Source: Deltaproteobacteria bacterium
GTDB taxonomy: Bacteria; Desulfobacterota; Dissulfuribacteria; Dissulfuribacterales; Dissulfuribacteraceae
Direction: 5' to 3'
Length of the DNA stretch: 32,963 nucleotides
Assembly: GCA_026994795.1 (NCBI GenBank)
Contig: JALWQB010000001.1
Location: forward strand, 1-32,963
Shown in pieces: positions 25,901 through 31,939 of this stretch (position 1 is the stretch's first letter; the number at the start of each line of letters is the position of its first letter). The notes beneath the pieces were generated by a model. It was not told the DNA's origin, did not search any database, and worked only from the letters and a program-made list of their open reading frames with translations. The translations under genes were made by a program, and so were the position numbers.

Positions 25901-26274
25901 ACATTAAAAGGCAGGATAAAGAACACAAAGAGGATAAAAAAAGAGATATTAAAGAACATAATAAAGAGAATAAATATGATCATAAAAAGACAATAGAGGC
26001 CTCTGATAAAAGGTTAAATGACAGAAATAAAGACCAGAATAAGTTTGATAAAAACGAAATGAAAAATGACTTTAAGAAAAATGAAAAAGTCAAACAGGGG
26101 GGTATAAAACCAGGCGATAAAGGAAAAGACAGAGAGAAAGAAAAGACAAAAGAAGATAGAGAAAGAGATATGTATGGTCAATTTGGGGGCGGTCAAGGAG
26201 TATCAGATAAGAGCGGAAAAGATACAAGCAGTGCTGGTAGAGGTGGCGGAAGAGGCGGCGGTGGCGGAAGATAA
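22933..26274 (+). CDS. MobF-family relaxase-helicase (TraI/TrwC type)
   Basis: 1113 residues. It nicks oriT, stays bound to the 5' end and unwinds the strand. Catalytic tyrosine candidates are Y15 and Y25-Y26; the usual first Tyr pair is Y-F here. F-S-A-A-K-S-I-S-V is followed by H-H-L-S-R-E-K-D-P-Q-L-H-A-H-V near 143-159, the three-histidine metal site. The second half is a RecD-like helicase: Walker A G-W-A-G-A-G-K-T-T near 455-463, V-D-E-V-S near 525, and T-H-A-Y-A-R-T-I-H-K-S-Q-G near 778-790. Residues 960-1095 are a highly charged Lys/Asp/Glu region and the end is a Gly/Arg tail (G-R-G-G-G-R-G-G-G-G-G-R). AAGGAG lies 7 bases before ATG. Shorter than F TraI (about 1750) and closer to TrwC (about 970). 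Confidence 0.93.
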   Translation: MLSISSVTAGQSSNYFFHDEGKESYYEAEGKGKALSGFESDTVTWKDAEKIVSERVKANSGRSLNPDKDKFAEDLTFSAAKSISVVWGLAKATGDEKTAGAIEEAFDKAVKETFDFIKNNLIQTRDQDGRPTEINPESVKAIQFNHHLSREKDPQLHAHVLILNAVERTSDGQTKAHYLEQLYENKKEIGAMFQVFMGNELEKRGFKTELQQDTRHGNTKVIGIAGLNEEQIKAFSTRSQQIQEKMEEKGVTGGKAAEMAALDTRQKKDDLTPEQQSEIEQEWIDKAQENGIDIESLKSAIYGVKTIWEELNQGKTQSIASEQTVASILNLQGKITQKEAIMKVVSAVRDHGISMSMSNLLKTVGRALNEVGAAQKGLLTLKDGSLSTRSQLAAEFKSKTDFGFKAGTKLNQNLVKYHLGYYNASLKAKKGYSLSDKQSQMVIGALSSSNHAFVEGWAGAGKTTSLHAVRTTAKHLGYNVIGIASSGSAADKLSQEIGIKTYTAEGISMVDRELLQKRYGQSKTVMIVDEVSMLSSKQASAILDTAQSIGAKVIAVGDRAQLKSVGQGNVSQDWVTTAKENGAYFELNEVHRQKGEYREIAADMRPDSGKGAETIDLLKNKGWLKEHDNYEQMVENTVKEYISNTVSGKNTMVIADTNALVNRLNEKIRGQLIEKGLINTDRKVSFEAHDSQFQSIGKKDFAIGDQIMFLQNSRDHEVSNGETGKIINIDSHGNMLVQKDNGKTVEINTRKKFEVEPITVKGKPDYNLKVKDSYRAITHAYARTIHKSQGHEADNVIVATTGARNVDANMLYVAVSRGKGEEGLSIHTTDLERLKECSMRQTQSPDIIEEFTGASKEQYEPIIKEIQTEGAHDHHFNKGVLDDVINQTSGIDMNEQLSKETIQQFSRASYLGISKTDKAEIEWISDTKMLLKAIHGEVAKSDKIAPKEAHYTAVKKTFKDLKERIAGHKKDKNKASKWDKNERIKDRNKDIKRQDKEHKEDKKRDIKEHNKENKYDHKKTIEASDKRLNDRNKDQNKFDKNEMKNDFKKNEKVKQGGIKPGDKGKDREKEKTKEDRERDMYGQFGGGQGVSDKSGKDTSSAGRGGGRGGGGGR

Positions 26275-26298
26275 AAAAGGGGGCATTGCCCCCCTTAA
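26275..26298. terminator. terminator after the relaxase gene
   Basis: GGGGGC-ATT-GCCCCC (26279-26293) directly after the stop codon. On the minus strand it is followed by six T, on the plus strand by TTAAAA, so it mainly stops leftward transcripts. A near-identical 24-base block recurs at 26573-26597. Confidence 0.7.
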
Positions 26299-26348
26299 AA
26301 ACGGCTGGCTGGTGCAGTAATAACGGCAATCAAAAAGGTGTTTATGAA

Positions 26349-26570
26349 CCTTTAATGAGCTCAATTAGACTCTTTAAACTCTTTAAAAAGAGCATATATG
26401 TATCTCCTTAATGAAGTCTTAAAGAACATTAACAGGTACATTAAATGCCTAAAATGAGCGTTTTAAACTCCTTTAAAATTCTTCTAAAAAACATCCTCCC
26501 CTTCCTTTTCAGCTGTCTTTGTTGTCTTTTAAATGAAGGTAATACAGAGTCTTTAATGACTTTTTAAAAA
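26349..26570. repeat. helically phased degenerate repeat array 1 (unit about 11 bp, consensus near CCTTTAAnnnn)
   Basis: About 20 units of the form C-C/T-T-T-A-A/T start at 26349, 26372, 26381, 26406, 26418, 26427, 26439, 26448, 26460, 26470, 26481 and so on to 26560. Single spacings vary from 9 to 14, but the mean over the block is 11.1 bases. The period rules out coding. It lies between the relaxase terminator and the RHH gene and is bounded on both sides by the same G5C-hairpin block. Confidence 0.55.
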
Positions 26571-26572
26571 TT

Positions 26573-26599
26573 AAAAAAAGGGGGCATTGCCCCCCTTTT
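26573..26599 (-). terminator. terminator of the RHH gene
   Basis: On the minus strand GGGGGC-AAT-GCCCCC is followed by seven T, a good intrinsic terminator, 17 bases after the RHH stop. Its core is the same as that at 26275-26298. Confidence 0.75.
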
Positions 26600-26615
26600 A
26601 ATGATACGTTTAATG

Positions 26616-27158
26616 TCAATTATTTAATCGTTGCAGTGCCTTTTTATATTCTTCCATCATTTTATCAAGCTCTTCAAGCTCAGGAGAATTACGCAGTTCA
26701 TAAATAGTATTGCTCGGATCATAACCCCCAAAAAGACGCATTACTTTGTTAGCTGAAAAGGAAGCAATTGACTGCCAAATGTGCTGAAATTCAATCACAT
26801 ATGTACCCTTTTGTTTCAAAACGCAAAAAAGTCTACTGAAATTCCAGTAAAAATTCTCGGCCACCCAATACGCAATTACCGCGAGCCCTTTCTTAAAATT
26901 TGCAAGGGTCTGGTTAAGTTCAGCAAGCTCAAAACGGTTGCTCTGAAGGCCCTCTAACAGAGTCCTTTCCATCTTTTGGAGACGCATATCAATACTGTGT
27001 TCAAGCTTCTCAATCTTGACAGGGAGCTCCTTCTGGAGCTTCTTTGTGGCAAGGTATTCGTTTAACAGTGTTCTTATTAAAGAAGAAATGTTTTCATTTT
27101 CCTTCTTTAAAACTTCGTATACATCTTCATCAATCCGAATCAAAATAGCTTTTTTCAT
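26616..27158 (-). CDS. ribbon-helix-helix DNA-binding protein, candidate centromere or operator binder
   Basis: 180 residues. The first 45 form a ribbon-helix-helix domain: strand K-A-I-L-I-R-I-D-E-D-V-Y-E-V-L, then helices with N-I-S-S-L-I-R-T-L-L-N-E-Y-L. A coiled-coil part follows (K-L-E-H-S-I-D-M-R-L-Q-K-M-E-R-T-L), then an aromatic-rich region (Y-W-V-A-E-N-F-Y-W-N-F) and a helical end. ATG 27158 has GGAGG 7 bases upstream; the frame to 27209 is an AT-rich extension. It lies between two arrays with an 11-bp period, and its own upstream region has four CATT-type boxes. RHH proteins of the ParR kind bind 11-bp iterons, so a partition or relaxosome role is plausible. No ParM- or ParA-type ATPase is visible. 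Confidence 0.75.
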   Translation of the reverse strand: MKKAILIRIDEDVYEVLKKENENISSLIRTLLNEYLATKKLQKELPVKIEKLEHSIDMRLQKMERTLLEGLQSNRFELAELNQTLANFKKGLAVIAYWVAENFYWNFSRLFCVLKQKGTYVIEFQHIWQSIASFSANKVMRLFGGYDPSNTIYELRNSPELEELDKMMEEYKKALQRLNN

Positions 27159-27203
27159 AACAATACCTCCAATTTTTAGTTTAAAAATATAACAAAAAAT
27201 ATA

Positions 27204-27300
27204 TTCCATTTTGATATAAAATATATTTCATTATAATATCTTTTTTTTAAATATTTTTCTTAATGATGTATTTCATTTTGATATTACTAACTTTCATTTT
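27204..27300. promoter_or_regulatory. four CATT boxes upstream of the RHH gene, possible autoregulatory operator
   Basis: TTYCATTTTGATAT occurs at 27204-27217 and 27271-27284, and shorter TTTCATT at 27226-27232 and 27292-27298. The CATT positions (27207, 27229, 27274, 27295) are 22, 45 and 21 bases apart, close to multiples of 11, so all face one side of the helix. Confidence 0.4.
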
Positions 27301-27540
27301 TAAATATTGTTAATTAACTGTTTTTACAAAAGAAAGATATAGGATATATTTAAATAATATACAATGAGATATTATTTTAAAGTAAGCAACAATACCTTAC
27401 TAAAAATCTAAAAACTAAACTATTATAATAAGTTATCCCCCAAAAAAGCCATCAACGCCAGTTGAACGGGTGTGAATAATATTTCTCTCTCTGGGGTGGG
27501 GGTAAAAGGGGTCTCCCCTTATGGTGATCATTAAAAGTGC

Positions 27541-27884
27541 GGTTAAAGGATACCTTTATCTGCTTTATAAGTTCCTTTATGTCTCTCTTTGCGATCATAT
27601 AATGTTCCTTTTAAAGCTCCTTTATCACCCTTTTGATATTCCTGTTTGTAATCTTATTGCACCCTTTAATGTTGATTTTAATGTCTCTTTATCGCTCCTT
27701 TAATTCTCATTATAGGTCAATTAAAATGCAATTTAAAAGCGCTATTATCTGCCCTTAAAGTCCCTTTATAAGTTCCTTTATAACTGTATAATAGCCTTTT
27801 AAAAACTCCATTATAAACTTTTTAATAATCTTATTTGTGTCTTTTATTGTGTCCTTAAAGTATCCTTTAGACCTTTTAATAAAA
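27541..27884. repeat. helically phased degenerate repeat array 2 (unit 11 bp, consensus CCTTTATnnnT)
   Basis: About 30 units in 332 bases, mean spacing 11.07. Unit starts include 27552, 27563, 27574, 27585, 27596, 27607, 27619, 27630, 27641, 27653, 27664, 27675, 27687, 27697, 27708, 27719, 27730, 27742, 27753, 27763, 27775, then to 27873. Most steps are 11 or 12. Best-kept units read CCTTTATAAGT, CCTTTATGTCT or CCTTTAATTCT; others keep only the TTTA or TTAT core. The motif has the same strand orientation as array 1. Too short and too degenerate for CRISPR. Confidence 0.65.
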
Positions 27885-27912
27885 ATAAAAAAAGGGGGAT
27901 ACCCCCCTTATT
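27885..27912 (-). terminator. terminator of the small-gene operon
   Basis: On the minus strand GGGGG-TAT-CCCCC is followed by seven T, 37 bases after the stop of the 27944 gene. On the plus strand it closes array 2. Confidence 0.75.
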
Positions 27913-27943
27913 ATTTCTTTTTTAAAATAGCTCTTAAAAAGAG

Positions 27944-28276
27944 TTAATGAATATCACAGGCGTCCTTTTGTGGACCTTCATTCTGAGATACCGGACCATT
28001 AATGGAAACTTTATTATCTTTTTTTATGTCCTTTTTAACGACCTTTTGAGATTTAGGCACTTCCACAAATGGAGCTAAAAAGACTGCTAATTCATCCAGT
28101 CTGGAAGGAAGTAACAAGTATTCTTCTGCCTTTTTTGCCTTTACAACTTCCTGCCCTAAACGATAAAAAGCTTCTTTTATATCTGTATCTAACTCATTTT
28201 TTAATTCTGTATAGGTCTCAATATTTACCTTTAATCGTCTCCAAAAATCTTGTTTAGTCCTTTTTTTGCGTGCCAT
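27944..28276 (-). CDS. unknown small basic helical protein
   Basis: 110 residues beginning M-A-R-K-K-R-T-K-Q-D-F-W-R-R-L-K, a basic N-terminus that could bind DNA, then helices (Y-T-E-L-K-N-E-L-D-T-D-I-K-E-A-F-Y-R-L-G-Q-E-V) and a Lys-rich, poorly ordered tail. Start ATG 28276 overlaps the previous gene by 23 bases; GGAGG lies 13 bases upstream, rather far. Last gene of a four-gene minus-strand operon. No family recognised; it sits beside array 2 and could contact it (speculative). Confidence 0.55.
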   Translation of the reverse strand: MARKKRTKQDFWRRLKVNIETYTELKNELDTDIKEAFYRLGQEVVKAKKAEEYLLLPSRLDELAVFLAPFVEVPKSQKVVKKDIKKDNKVSINGPVSQNEGPQKDACDIH

Positions 28277-28427
28277 TCTTTTTTTTAGACCTCCCTTTAT
28301 TGCAAACTTCAATGACTATAATCGCCTTGGATTTATCTTTTATAATCTCCCTTAAAACATCAAGAAATTTGGCATCAGCTTTTTTAGGATAGCTTACGTT
28401 TAATGTGACTACTATTTCATTATCCAT
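28254..28427 (-). CDS. unknown 57-residue protein
   Basis: Pattern of strand (E-I-V-V-T-L-N-V-S-Y), helix (F-L-D-V-L-R-E-I-I-K-D) and strand (A-I-I-V-I-E-V), ending in a Lys-rich tail. ATG 28427 has GGGGG about 7 bases upstream and starts 14 bases after the stop of the preceding gene. No family recognised. Confidence 0.5.
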   Translation of the reverse strand: MDNEIVVTLNVSYPKKADAKFLDVLREIIKDKSKAIIVIEVCNKGRSKKKNGTQKKD

Positions 28428-28441
28428 TTTATCACCCCCTT

Positions 28442-28942
28442 TTAAAACCCAGGTAAAAACATAAAAGGCTGACATAAATAAACCAGTAAATCACTGACAG
28501 GAATTAATTTATCATTAATATAAAGTTCTCCATCTATTTTATTAGCACATTTTAAATGGCCTTCTGGACTCAGATAAAATCCGTAAATCCAATATTTCAA
28601 TTCGTTAAATTGAACATTATAAACCCTGCCCATAATTCCATATGCACTAAACCCGTTCAGTTTAATAATTAAAAAAGGGAACTCATAGCCCATATCTATA
28701 TCGATATAACCGTCCATCTTAACCGGCCATGCTCCTAAGTCCTGAACATATGAATCGGCATTAACCCGACAAACAACACCACTCATAACATTACAACACT
28801 TAACCTTTAACCGCCCCTCTTTACCCTTGATTTTAAGCTTATGACAATCACTATTGATAAAATCAAGAAATCCAGCTTGGGCTATTTGGGCTATACTGAC
28901 ATTAAAAATCATAACCATAAAGATAAAAATTAAGTATCTCAT
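28442..28942 (-). CDS. exported cysteine-containing protein of unknown function
   Basis: 166 residues with a signal peptide (L-I-F-I-F-M-V-M-I-F-N-V-S-I-A, cleavage near A-Q-A). The mature part is beta-rich with six cysteines (S-D-C; K-C-C-N; V-V-C-R; K-C-A-N; L-C-Q), which suggests a disulfide-bonded periplasmic protein. The start overlaps the end of the upstream membrane gene by 4 bases, so translation is probably coupled. Likely a transfer-apparatus or surface gene by position only. Confidence 0.6.
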   Translation of the reverse strand: MRYLIFIFMVMIFNVSIAQIAQAGFLDFINSDCHKLKIKGKEGRLKVKCCNVMSGVVCRVNADSYVQDLGAWPVKMDGYIDIDMGYEFPFLIIKLNGFSAYGIMGRVYNVQFNELKYWIYGFYLSPEGHLKCANKIDGELYINDKLIPVSDLLVYLCQPFMFLPGF

Positions 28943-29184
28943 CTTATTCTCCTTTTTCTTCTTTGTTTAAAATTTTTAATACCGTTAAATAGAATATGGA
29001 TTGCAATGCCGATCATCAACAAGATCATTAAAAAGGCTAAATTATGATAATTCTTTGCTTTTCCATATAAGGCTACTGCCATAAAAAGATACATCAGAGC
29101 TGTATTGATCTCTACCTTTTTCTTTTGTGGCTGAGTTAAATACCAATCTTTGATTCGCCAATAAAGACCTTTTAACCTTTGCAT
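28939..29184 (-). CDS. small two-helix membrane protein
   Basis: 81 residues: basic N-terminus, two membrane helices (A-L-M-Y-L-F-M-A-V-A-L-Y-G and L-A-F-L-M-I-L-L-M-I-G-I-A-I-H-I-L-F) and a very basic end (K-Q-R-R-K-R-R-I-R). First gene of the minus-strand operon 29184-27944. GGGGG lies about 6 bases before ATG 29184; the 67-base gap to the divergent gene has the TTTTGTTA/TAACAAAA pair. The two helices and size recall small conjugal pore proteins, but the match is not specific. Confidence 0.55.
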   Translation of the reverse strand: MQRLKGLYWRIKDWYLTQPQKKKVEINTALMYLFMAVALYGKAKNYHNLAFLMILLMIGIAIHILFNGIKNFKQRRKRRIR

Positions 29185-29194
29185 AATATCCCCC

Positions 29195-29245
29195 TTTTTG
29201 TTAATCTAAATGAGATTGCTTTTTTAAAATAACAAAATTAGGAGG
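29195..29245. promoter_or_regulatory. mirrored box between divergent genes
   Basis: TTTTGTTA (29196-29203) faces TAACAAAA (29230-29237) across 26 bases, with CCCCC on the left and GGAGG on the right as ribosome-binding sites. Third example of this arrangement in the element. Confidence 0.5.
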
Positions 29246-29251
29246 TGTAAT

Positions 29252-30217
29252 ATGTATGGCAATCAAAAAGTATTTTGGGTTTTATTTTTGGGATTTGTTT
29301 TGAGTTTTGTAGGTATAACAACAGATGTTAAAGCACAAAGCCTGCGGAGCTTTCTTAAAAATGATAAATCCCATAAGGCTCATGTTCAAAAAGATAAGCC
29401 TTATAAGACAAACCATACTCAAAAAATAAATACAGAAGCCACTGAAAATGAAAAAGGCACGTGCGGTATGGTCTATAATACTGTCGGTATTTACAGTTAT
29501 TATCTTGCAGCAAATAGAAAATTTGATCCTTCAAGAGATATAGGTTTTAATGATCAGGTAGATAGATGGGCATATATGAGCAAAGTTGATCATTTAATTC
29601 AAACAGGAAGGTTGCCTAAATTAAATACCATTATAACAAACAGCTTTATCAACTCAAAAACAAACATAGAGATAACATGGCTGAACTTATTAGAAAATTT
29701 TCAGTATGTCTTGACACATGATAACTTAACTCGGGAAATATATTTTTTAACTGAAACTGTCTTTAATAATAAAGATATACCATTTATACATCCAAGATTG
29801 GCAATTTTATTCTGGGGAGTTTCAGATTGGGGTAAAGCAGGTGATGTGCTTAAAGAACCAAAGATTAAAATAGATGGTTTACTGTGGTGGACAGAAGCCA
29901 TGTATCGTAACAAGGGGATTTCTTTTTTTGCAAATCCAATACTTATAAAATTATTTCAGCGTATTTTAATGCATGATACAAAGAGCATAAAAGCAATGGC
30001 TCATCAGCATCCTAAATGGAAAAGTTGGAACAGTATTTTTAGCTCTCAGGATGATATGATATCAATAGGCAATGCGGAGTTCTTTTTGTTAATACAAGCT
30101 TGCTTCAATGATAAATCACCACTGCCTTTTGTTTACCCGCCATCATGGTTGCGAGAAACTCATTTATGTAAAGAATTTCCTAAATTTTGTAAAAATCTTT
30201 ATGACCCTTCACTATAA
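29252..30217 (+). CDS. exported helical protein of unknown function
   Basis: 321 residues. Signal peptide V-F-W-V-L-F-L-G-F-V-L-S-F-V-G-I, cleavage near V-K-A. A Lys/His-rich spacer follows to residue 60, then a helical, aromatic-rich domain (W-L-N-L-L-E-N-F; W-T-E-A-M-Y-R-N; W-K-S-W-N-S-I-F) ending with three cysteines. GGAGG lies 7 bases before ATG 29252. No family recognised. The convergent neighbour at 30255 is a lipoprotein of similar helical, Trp-rich make-up, so the two may work together at the envelope. Confidence 0.6.
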   Translation: MYGNQKVFWVLFLGFVLSFVGITTDVKAQSLRSFLKNDKSHKAHVQKDKPYKTNHTQKINTEATENEKGTCGMVYNTVGIYSYYLAANRKFDPSRDIGFNDQVDRWAYMSKVDHLIQTGRLPKLNTIITNSFINSKTNIEITWLNLLENFQYVLTHDNLTREIYFLTETVFNNKDIPFIHPRLAILFWGVSDWGKAGDVLKEPKIKIDGLLWWTEAMYRNKGISFFANPILIKLFQRILMHDTKSIKAMAHQHPKWKSWNSIFSSQDDMISIGNAEFFLLIQACFNDKSPLPFVYPPSWLRETHLCKEFPKFCKNLYDPSL

Positions 30218-30221
30218 CAAT

Positions 30222-30250
30222 AAAAAGGGGGGATAATTCCCCCCTGTCTA
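30222..30250. terminator. bidirectional terminator between convergent genes
   Basis: G6-ATAATT-C6 (30227-30244), with AAAAA on the left that gives a T-run on the minus strand. It lies between the two facing stop codons. Confidence 0.75.
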
Positions 30251-30254
30251 TAAT

Positions 30255-31910
30255 TTAATAACTATTTAAAATATTACGATAATATACTTCCTTTTGCTTA
30301 TTTTTCGTTATCATAGCATGATAATCCGCTAAAAATCGCAACATCTCTTTAACATACTCCTTCCCTGCAGAACTGTCTCCCTGTCTAATAAAATCACCTA
30401 ATAAAGAAGTAAACGATTCAGCAAATATAACCGCTCTTTTCAAAGTAACCTTATCTATCTCATCAATCTTTGAATGTTCTGCCTGCCTGTATGCATCCCA
30501 ATACGGAATAAAATATTTCCAATATCCAGTAAGACCGCCTATCGCAGTTTCCTGATGAAGCCTTTTAAAATATTCCTTGTCTCCATTCTTAAAAAACAGC
30601 CATAATTTTTCCCATGAATATTTATGTTGATAATCATATGAATGATTATGCACATCATCGTAATCCAATAAAAAATAAGCCAAAATATTCCTGATATCTT
30701 CAAGAGTTAAATCCTTCTTTCGGCTTTTTAAATAATCATACCATGTAACAATAATTTTTTCATCAGAAGATATTTTTTCGGCAAAAATAATATCAACAGC
30801 CTTTTTTAGCCAATTATAATCTTTTGTCTGCTGAAAATACTTATAGGCAAAATTAATCTTCTCTTTAGGATCATCTGTCAATTCATACGCCCTTTTGTAT
30901 CTTTTTAGTAATACAGCAATATTTTTGGTCGGTATTTCCTTGTCTGGCTTGTCTTTATAAACAAACATCCATGCGGTCTGCTGTATCCTTTTATCCCCCG
31001 GCCATGAATGGCCATAATATAAAGGCCATATAATCTTTAGGGCCTCCATATTATAACCCGCACAATATTTCATATCTTCCGATTCCTCAATCTTGTTTTT
31101 GCGGGCCTTAGACGATATATTATATGTATGAACTAAAGAACGACACTTTTCAGCCTTCTCTTTCGTTAAATGTATATTATTTCTCTGATTTGAAAGCCAT
31201 AAAAAGAAAATATCATCCGTAACTGCCTCATTTGGACTAATTTTAAAGTCTATTCCATGCCAGTGAGATGACAGCCACTTCCAATGTAATAAATGTTTCT
31301 TTTCTGCTTCTGCCCATTCTTTATGGCGATTTTCTTTAATTAAAGTATCAAGAAAAGCTATAATGCGTCTTTCATCAGGTTTTATTTTACCGCATCCATC
31401 TTTTATAATTTTGTAGGCTACTTGCATAGACTCAAATGTATTACTTTTACCGCAGTATAATAAAATATCCTCACATACATCTTCCCCTTTACGAGTATTG
31501 GCATTCCACCACCGGGCTTTGGCACACAAAAGATCTATCTGATTATCAGTTGCCTTACCCTTACTGAAGGCCTTTTTAGCCTCACAGAATTTTGATAATT
31601 CAAATTCTTTGAAGCCATCACTTTGACCAATCTCTTGATAAGACGTATATCGCGGCTTTTTTTTCTTATCGATCGCATCCATAATATTGACGGTATTTGA
31701 CAGCAGCCATGCTGTTCCAGTAAGAGGCGACATAATAGCTGTAAGGGTTGCCCGTGAAGCTGTTCCAGCAATGCCGCAATCAGGCATAGTTCCGGGCAAC
31801 CTTGTACTCTTTTTTTTGTATAAGAGAACATTATCAGCATCAATTCGTTTCATACAAGATGTTGACAATAAAGACATTATTAAAATCCCAAAAATAAATA
31901 ATTTTTTCAC
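30255..31910 (-). CDS. large helical lipoprotein of unknown function
   Basis: 551 residues with a lipoprotein signal (L-F-I-F-G-I-L-I-M-S-L-L-S-T-S-C, Cys at residue 19). Near residues 50-75 a hydrophobic stretch (A-T-L-T-A-I-M-S-P-L-T-G-T-A-W-L-L) may touch the membrane. The rest looks like a helical solenoid with repeated short helices (F-C-E-A-K-K-A-F; L-C-A-K-A-R-W-W; I-N-F-A-Y-K-Y-F-Q-Q-T-K-D-Y-N-W-L-K-K-A), similar in feel to Sel1/TPR-type repeats though I cannot assign one. AGGAGG lies about 12 bases before the ATG. It follows the Cys-rich protein gene by 29 bases and is probably in its operon. Confidence 0.6.
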   Translation of the reverse strand: MKKLFIFGILIMSLLSTSCMKRIDADNVLLYKKKSTRLPGTMPDCGIAGTASRATLTAIMSPLTGTAWLLSNTVNIMDAIDKKKKPRYTSYQEIGQSDGFKEFELSKFCEAKKAFSKGKATDNQIDLLCAKARWWNANTRKGEDVCEDILLYCGKSNTFESMQVAYKIIKDGCGKIKPDERRIIAFLDTLIKENRHKEWAEAEKKHLLHWKWLSSHWHGIDFKISPNEAVTDDIFFLWLSNQRNNIHLTKEKAEKCRSLVHTYNISSKARKNKIEESEDMKYCAGYNMEALKIIWPLYYGHSWPGDKRIQQTAWMFVYKDKPDKEIPTKNIAVLLKRYKRAYELTDDPKEKINFAYKYFQQTKDYNWLKKAVDIIFAEKISSDEKIIVTWYDYLKSRKKDLTLEDIRNILAYFLLDYDDVHNHSYDYQHKYSWEKLWLFFKNGDKEYFKRLHQETAIGGLTGYWKYFIPYWDAYRQAEHSKIDEIDKVTLKRAVIFAESFTSLLGDFIRQGDSSAGKEYVKEMLRFLADYHAMITKNKQKEVYYRNILNSY

Positions 31911-31939
31911 TTTTAAAATCCTCCTTATGTTTTTATTAA

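Larger units (their letters stand above)
27159..27943. other. noncoding region right of the RHH gene
   Basis: 785 bases with no credible gene. It holds, in order, a TAACAAAAAA box (27190-27199), the CATT boxes, about 120 very AT-rich bases, a hairpin AAGGGG-TCT-CCCCTT (27506-27520), array 2 (27541-27884) and the terminator at 27885. A 60-codon frame at 27521-27703 only reads across the array and is rejected. Confidence 0.5.

Noticed and set aside
27521-27703. Plus-strand 60-codon frame
   Set aside because: It lies over array 2, whose 11-bp period is incompatible with a codon pattern, and has no ribosome-binding site.
26349-27884. CRISPR array
   Set aside because: Units are 11 bp and degenerate, without unique spacers of 25-40 bases, and no cas gene is present.
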